From NCBI GenBank assembly GCA_034432655.1, contig DAOUBP010000062.1, positions 1-55,612 on the forward strand: a DNA stretch of 55,612 nucleotides. The letters run 5' to 3'. Position 1 is the stretch's first letter. The number at the start of each line of letters is the position of its first letter. The translations under genes were made by a program, and so were the position numbers. A model generated the notes under the pieces. It searched no databases and was not told the origin of the DNA. It saw nothing but the letters and a program-made list of their open reading frames with translations. This DNA comes from DAOUBP01 sp034432655 (GTDB lineage: Bacteria > Chloroflexota > Anaerolineae > CG2-30-64-16). Shown one piece after another: positions 52,364 to 55,612 of this stretch.

Positions 52364-55300
52364 ATGCGCATCTTTCTTTTGGCTGTTCTCCTGTTCACCC
52401 TGCCCGCGGCCACCGGGGCCCAGGCCGCCGGGCTCGACGTTTGCACGCCGTGGACGCAGGTGAACGACCACGCATTCGGCATGGACACCGGTGACGATCA
52501 CAGCTATGCGAACGAAGAAGGATTCGAGGTCATCGTCTTCCGGGATCAGCTCTACGTGGGGATGGAGGCCGATAACCGCTACGGCGCTCGGCTGTGGCGC
52601 ACAAAGGTGGGCGTGGTCGCGCCCACCAGCCAGGATGATTGGGAAGAAGTGATCGCCGACGCCGCCGGCCGGCCCTTCGGCCACCCCAACATCACGCAGA
52701 ACGACCACGTAGACAGCCTGGCGGTTTTCGCCGGCTATCTGTACGCCTCCACGGCCAACGGCGGCACCAGTACCTTCGGCACACAGGTGTGGCGCAGCGC
52801 GACTGGCGATCCGGGCACCTGGGTGCAAGTCAACACCGACGGCTTCGGCAACGTCCACAACACCAACTTCAAAGACATGCAGGTCTTCGATGGCTGGCTG
52901 TGCGGAGGCACCTGGAACGAAAGGGCCGGCGCCCAGGTGTGGTGCACGGCCGATGGGATTACCTGGGCGCGCAAAAACGCCGACGGCTTCGGCAACCCGA
53001 ACGTGACCACCATCTGGTCGGCCGCGGTTCACAACGGCGCGCTTTATTTCGGCGCGCAGGATCGCGGCGCCGGCCCAAACGAAGATGATGACATGGCCCG
53101 TCTGTTCCGCACGGCCAGCCTGAACGGTATGCCGACCTGGGAGGAGGTCTACACCGGCCCGTCCGGCAGCTACCGGGCAGACCTGTTGGGCACGCTGGCG
53201 GGTTATCTTTACATCGCAATGCAGGGGCCGCACGGCATCATCATCCTGCGCAGCCCAACTGGCGACACCGGCACCTGGGTACAGGTCAACACGCCGGGCA
53301 TGCGCCCCGGGGCCCAGGCCAACTCCGGCACAGTGGTAGACGGGGCTGCAATCTACAACGGCGCTTTGTATGTGGCTGTGACCAACCTCCGCACCGGGGT
53401 CGAGGTCTGGCGCACGGCCGGGCTGTCGTCCGACGGGGGCACGTCGGTGGACTGGACCCAGGTTGGCGAGAGCGGGCTGGGAGATCCGAACAACGGCTAC
53501 GCCGAACTGATCGTCTTCAACGGTGACCTCTACGCGTGGACAGCCAACTACGCGACAGGCCAGCAGGTGCGTCAAACCCACTGCCCGGCCGCGCACAACG
53601 TCATCCTGCTGATCGGCGATGGCATGGGCGCCAATCATCTGCTGGCGGCCAACCTTTACACCGGACAGACGCCGGCCTATCAGGGTTGGCAGCAAACCTG
53701 GGCCACCACCTTTCCGGCGGACGGCAGCTATGACCCGGCGCGCGCCTGGAGCGACTTCGACTACGTCAAGACGGGCGCCACCGACAGCGCGGCGGCCGCC
53801 ACGGCACTTTACACGGGCCACAAGACGGCGAACGGCCGCATCGCAGCCTCGGCCGACGGCATCCGCCTCTTCAGCCTGGGCGACAAGGCGCGGGCGCTGG
53901 AGCGCGGGGTGGGTGCGGTAACCAGCGTCTATCTCTCCCACGCCACGCCAGGGGCCTGGTACGCGCATAACCTGAGCCGCAGTAACGGCTACGCGATCGC
54001 TGATGAAGGGTTATGGGGCGATCCAAACACCACCGGAGACCCGAGGGTCAGCCCCTACTACGGCGGAAGCCTCGGCCCCACTTACCCCGCGGCCGACGTG
54101 ATCATCGGCGCCGGCCATCCGGCCTGGAATGGCGCCAACTACGTCAACTGGGCCATCCGCACCAAACTGATGGCCAAGGCCGCAGCAGCTGACGGGCTGA
54201 CTTTTGTAGAGCGCAGCGCCGGATCACCCGACGGAGGCGCGCGGCTGTTGGCCGCGGCCGCCAACCAGGAGACCACACGGCTGGTCGGCCTGTTCGGCGG
54301 CCGGGGCGGCAACCTGGAGTATCGCCTGGCCGATGGCAGCGGTGCCAACCCGGAAAACCCAACCCTGGCCCAAATGACCCAGGCAGCGCTGGCAGTGCTC
54401 TCCCGCCGGCCCGGCGGCTTTGTCCTTCTGGTTGAAGGCGGGGCGATTGACTGGGCCGCGCACAACAACGATCTCGACCGGGTCATCGGCGAGGTGCTGG
54501 ACTTCAACGCTGCGGTGGAGGCGGTGGCCGATTGGGTGGACGATCCGGCCACGCCGGCCGACTGGTCGAACACCCTGGTCATCGTGACCGCCGACCATGA
54601 GACGGGCTACCTTACCGCCCGGCCAAAGGTTTTCCCCGATCGGCCTCTGGGCCCGGTCAACGCAGAAACGCTACGGATGGAACGCCCGGTGCCAGGCACG
54701 AGCCTGCGTGCCAGCTGGTATGACGCAGACGGTGATGGTGCGATCAGTCAAGGTGAAGAGGTCTATTGGGCATGGAACAGCGCCGGCCACACCAACAGCC
54801 TGGTACCGGTTTATGCCAAAGGGCCGGGGGCGGAATTGATGAGCGCAGCCGGGGAAATGAGGGGAGCCCGGGATCCGGTACGTGGGAGCTACGTTGACAA
54901 CACCGATATCTTTCGGGTGATGGATGCGGTGCTCCTGCGCGGGTCGGAACCCCTGCCGCCTGAACCGCCGGCTGCGCCGCGAGTCAGCATCTTCCTACAC
55001 AACAACGACGTCATCCTGACATGGCCCGCAATATCAGGCGCTACTGCATATGAAGTGTGGCGAAGCGAAAATCCGCTCTTCAACCCCGGTGATCCTGACG
55101 CTACAGTAGTTTTTGTATCGGCATCAACTGACGGCCCAATGCGTTATGTGGACCCCAACGCCGCCAGCGATACCCTCAGAAACCTCTATTACGCTGTCCG
55201 AGCAGTGAGCCCGGGGGGCAAGTCGGCCATCGGGCCACGGGTGAGCCTGGTGGGGGCTCAAGCCGGCTACACCATCTATCTGCCCGCTCTTTGGCGCTAA
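52364..55300 (+). CDS. Secreted alkaline phosphatase with N-terminal propeller-like and C-terminal FN3 domains
   Basis: This 978-residue protein begins with a signal peptide (MRIFLLAVLLFTLPAATGAQ) at ATG 52364; a longer frame from 52316 lacks support. Residues 25-405 consist of five or six repeats with the pattern F-x-G-x-LY...G-x-QVWR, probably a beta-propeller. The alkaline phosphatase domain (about 410-870) has metal Asp419 (LIGDGMG), nucleophile Ser475 (ATDSAAAAT), VEGGAIDWAAHNND, VTADHETG and AGHTN. A C-terminal FN3 module (about 880-970) has YEVWRSENPLFNPGD. It would release phosphate outside the cell. Ending YTIYLPALWR is common in chloroflexal secreted proteins. Confidence 0.92.
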   Translation: MRIFLLAVLLFTLPAATGAQAAGLDVCTPWTQVNDHAFGMDTGDDHSYANEEGFEVIVFRDQLYVGMEADNRYGARLWRTKVGVVAPTSQDDWEEVIADAAGRPFGHPNITQNDHVDSLAVFAGYLYASTANGGTSTFGTQVWRSATGDPGTWVQVNTDGFGNVHNTNFKDMQVFDGWLCGGTWNERAGAQVWCTADGITWARKNADGFGNPNVTTIWSAAVHNGALYFGAQDRGAGPNEDDDMARLFRTASLNGMPTWEEVYTGPSGSYRADLLGTLAGYLYIAMQGPHGIIILRSPTGDTGTWVQVNTPGMRPGAQANSGTVVDGAAIYNGALYVAVTNLRTGVEVWRTAGLSSDGGTSVDWTQVGESGLGDPNNGYAELIVFNGDLYAWTANYATGQQVRQTHCPAAHNVILLIGDGMGANHLLAANLYTGQTPAYQGWQQTWATTFPADGSYDPARAWSDFDYVKTGATDSAAAATALYTGHKTANGRIAASADGIRLFSLGDKARALERGVGAVTSVYLSHATPGAWYAHNLSRSNGYAIADEGLWGDPNTTGDPRVSPYYGGSLGPTYPAADVIIGAGHPAWNGANYVNWAIRTKLMAKAAAADGLTFVERSAGSPDGGARLLAAAANQETTRLVGLFGGRGGNLEYRLADGSGANPENPTLAQMTQAALAVLSRRPGGFVLLVEGGAIDWAAHNNDLDRVIGEVLDFNAAVEAVADWVDDPATPADWSNTLVIVTADHETGYLTARPKVFPDRPLGPVNAETLRMERPVPGTSLRASWYDADGDGAISQGEEVYWAWNSAGHTNSLVPVYAKGPGAELMSAAGEMRGARDPVRGSYVDNTDIFRVMDAVLLRGSEPLPPEPPAAPRVSIFLHNNDVILTWPAISGATAYEVWRSENPLFNPGDPDATVVFVSASTDGPMRYVDPNAASDTLRNLYYAVRAVSPGGKSAIGPRVSLVGAQAGYTIYLPALWR

Positions 55301-55310
55301 CCCGAAAATA

Positions 55311-55365
55311 GCCCCCACGTGCCAGGCATTCTTTGGAGATGCCCGGCACGTGGGGGCATTTTTAT
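55311..55365. terminator. Bidirectional terminator of the acgtgccaggc family
   Basis: gcccccacgtgccaggcat pairs with atgcccggcacgtgggggc (19 bp, one G-T pair). T-runs follow on the plus strand (atttttat) and also on the minus strand (tattttcg), between convergent genes. Confidence 0.92.
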
Positions 55366-55413
55366 CTGCCATGACGCCACACGCAGCACAGGCGTCTGAC
55401 CTGCAAATGTCCT

Positions 55414-55452
55414 TTCACGTGCCAGGCACCTCAGAGGAGCCTGGCGCGTGAA
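55414..55452. repeat. acgtgccaggc-family palindrome next to the right-edge gene
   Basis: ttcacgtgccaggcacctc and gaggagcctggcgcgtgaa pair with two imperfect positions. It is 55 nt beyond the previous copy and downstream of the minus-strand gene. Confidence 0.75.
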
Positions 55453-55514
55453 CGCTGCCTGCATTGCGCGTTGTGCTCGTGGCCGGCGCGTTGCCAGCTA
55501 TCCTTTGCTCAACT

Positions 55515-55612
55515 TCACTGCCCCGGCACCAGGCTGAAGTCGAACTCGCCCACGGGGGTCGAGTCGGCGTTGCTGCTGCCGGTGCAGTTGACCGTGCGCA
55601 ACACGTAGAAGT
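55515..55612 (-). CDS. Partial gene: C-terminus of an FN3-module secreted protein
   Basis: Only the last 31 codons are in the window; the 5' part lies beyond the right edge. The frame reads FYVLRTVNCTGSSNADSTPV then GEFDFSLVPGQ and stops. It matches the end of the FN3 module of the amylase at 47087 (YFYIVRAVN ... GKFEFALVPG), including the final F-x-F-x-LVPG motif. It is most likely another secreted enzyme or adhesin with the same tail. It is too short for the track of long frames but supported by this match. Confidence 0.75.
   Translation of the reverse strand, partial: FYVLRTVNCTGSSNADSTPVGEFDFSLVPGQ

Overview
The window is GC-rich bacterial chromosome, most likely from a Chloroflexota (Anaerolineae/Caldilineae-type) organism. 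This is an inference from the gene mix: proline/alanine-rich lipoprotein linkers, paired LacI-regulated CUT1 sugar transporters, DUF4012/DUF2723/DUF11 surface genes, a Bacillus/Chloroflexi-type LexA box (CGAAC-N4-GTTCG), and many short palindromic repeats. No rRNA, tRNA, CRISPR array, transposase or phage gene was seen.

Region 1 (1-19966, plus strand) is an alpha-glucoside and disaccharide utilisation island. It starts with a LacI regulator, an AglEFG-like ABC importer (binding lipoprotein and two permeases), a trehalose synthase (GH13_16) and an amylosucrase (GH13_4). A second, apparently autoregulated LacI follows, with three TAAACGTTTA operators around a consensus promoter. Next come a 941-residue fusion of beta-phosphoglucomutase with a GH65 disaccharide phosphorylase, a second CUT1 importer, a DUF624 membrane protein translationally coupled to a GH130 enzyme, a small membrane protein and a PfkB fructokinase. 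Sucrose would give glucan plus fructose (amylosucrase, then fructokinase). Maltose and trehalose interconvert through TreS. Phosphorolysis gives beta-glucose-1-phosphate, which the fused mutase converts to glucose-6-phosphate. Neither importer has an ATPase gene here.

Region 2 (20161-34495) is mostly housekeeping: a zinc membrane protease with two HtrA-like lipoprotein proteases (minus), dnaK (minus), a DUF4332 protein, a phosphohexomutase and an NDP-sugar pyrophosphorylase with a degenerate mutase domain (minus), then mutS2, a DUF6391-like protein and holA (plus).

Region 3 (34711-37351, minus) is a four-gene operon led by a soluble FtsK/SpoIIIE-type ATPase. Its consensus promoter carries a perfect SOS/LexA box in the spacer and a second near-perfect box downstream. 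I regard this as a probable undescribed DNA-damage-inducible module.

Region 4 (37533-44509, plus) is a cell-surface block: sortase, a flippase-like membrane protein, a DUF11 protein ending in an LPPTG motif, a DUF2723 glycosyltransferase-like protein, a DUF4012 protein and a lipoprotein.

Region 5 (44692-46806, plus) links a secreted lamin-tail-domain protein, an HPr-kinase-like ATPase and a PqqD-type RiPP recognition protein by overlapping frames. They are followed by an independently promoted 40-residue peptide gene with a perfect ribosome-binding site. The peptide looks like a RiPP precursor, with a possible lasso-type ring G26-D33. This is the other strong candidate for an undescribed system.

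Region 6 (47087-55612) encodes large secreted proteins: a GH13 amylase, two AT-richer surface proteins, and an alkaline phosphatase with an N-terminal propeller-like region. The amylase, the phosphatase and a partial minus-strand gene at the right edge share a C-terminal FN3-like module. Throughout the window, several families of short palindromes and word-like low-complexity spacers sit between genes and, in at least three cases, in frame inside genes.
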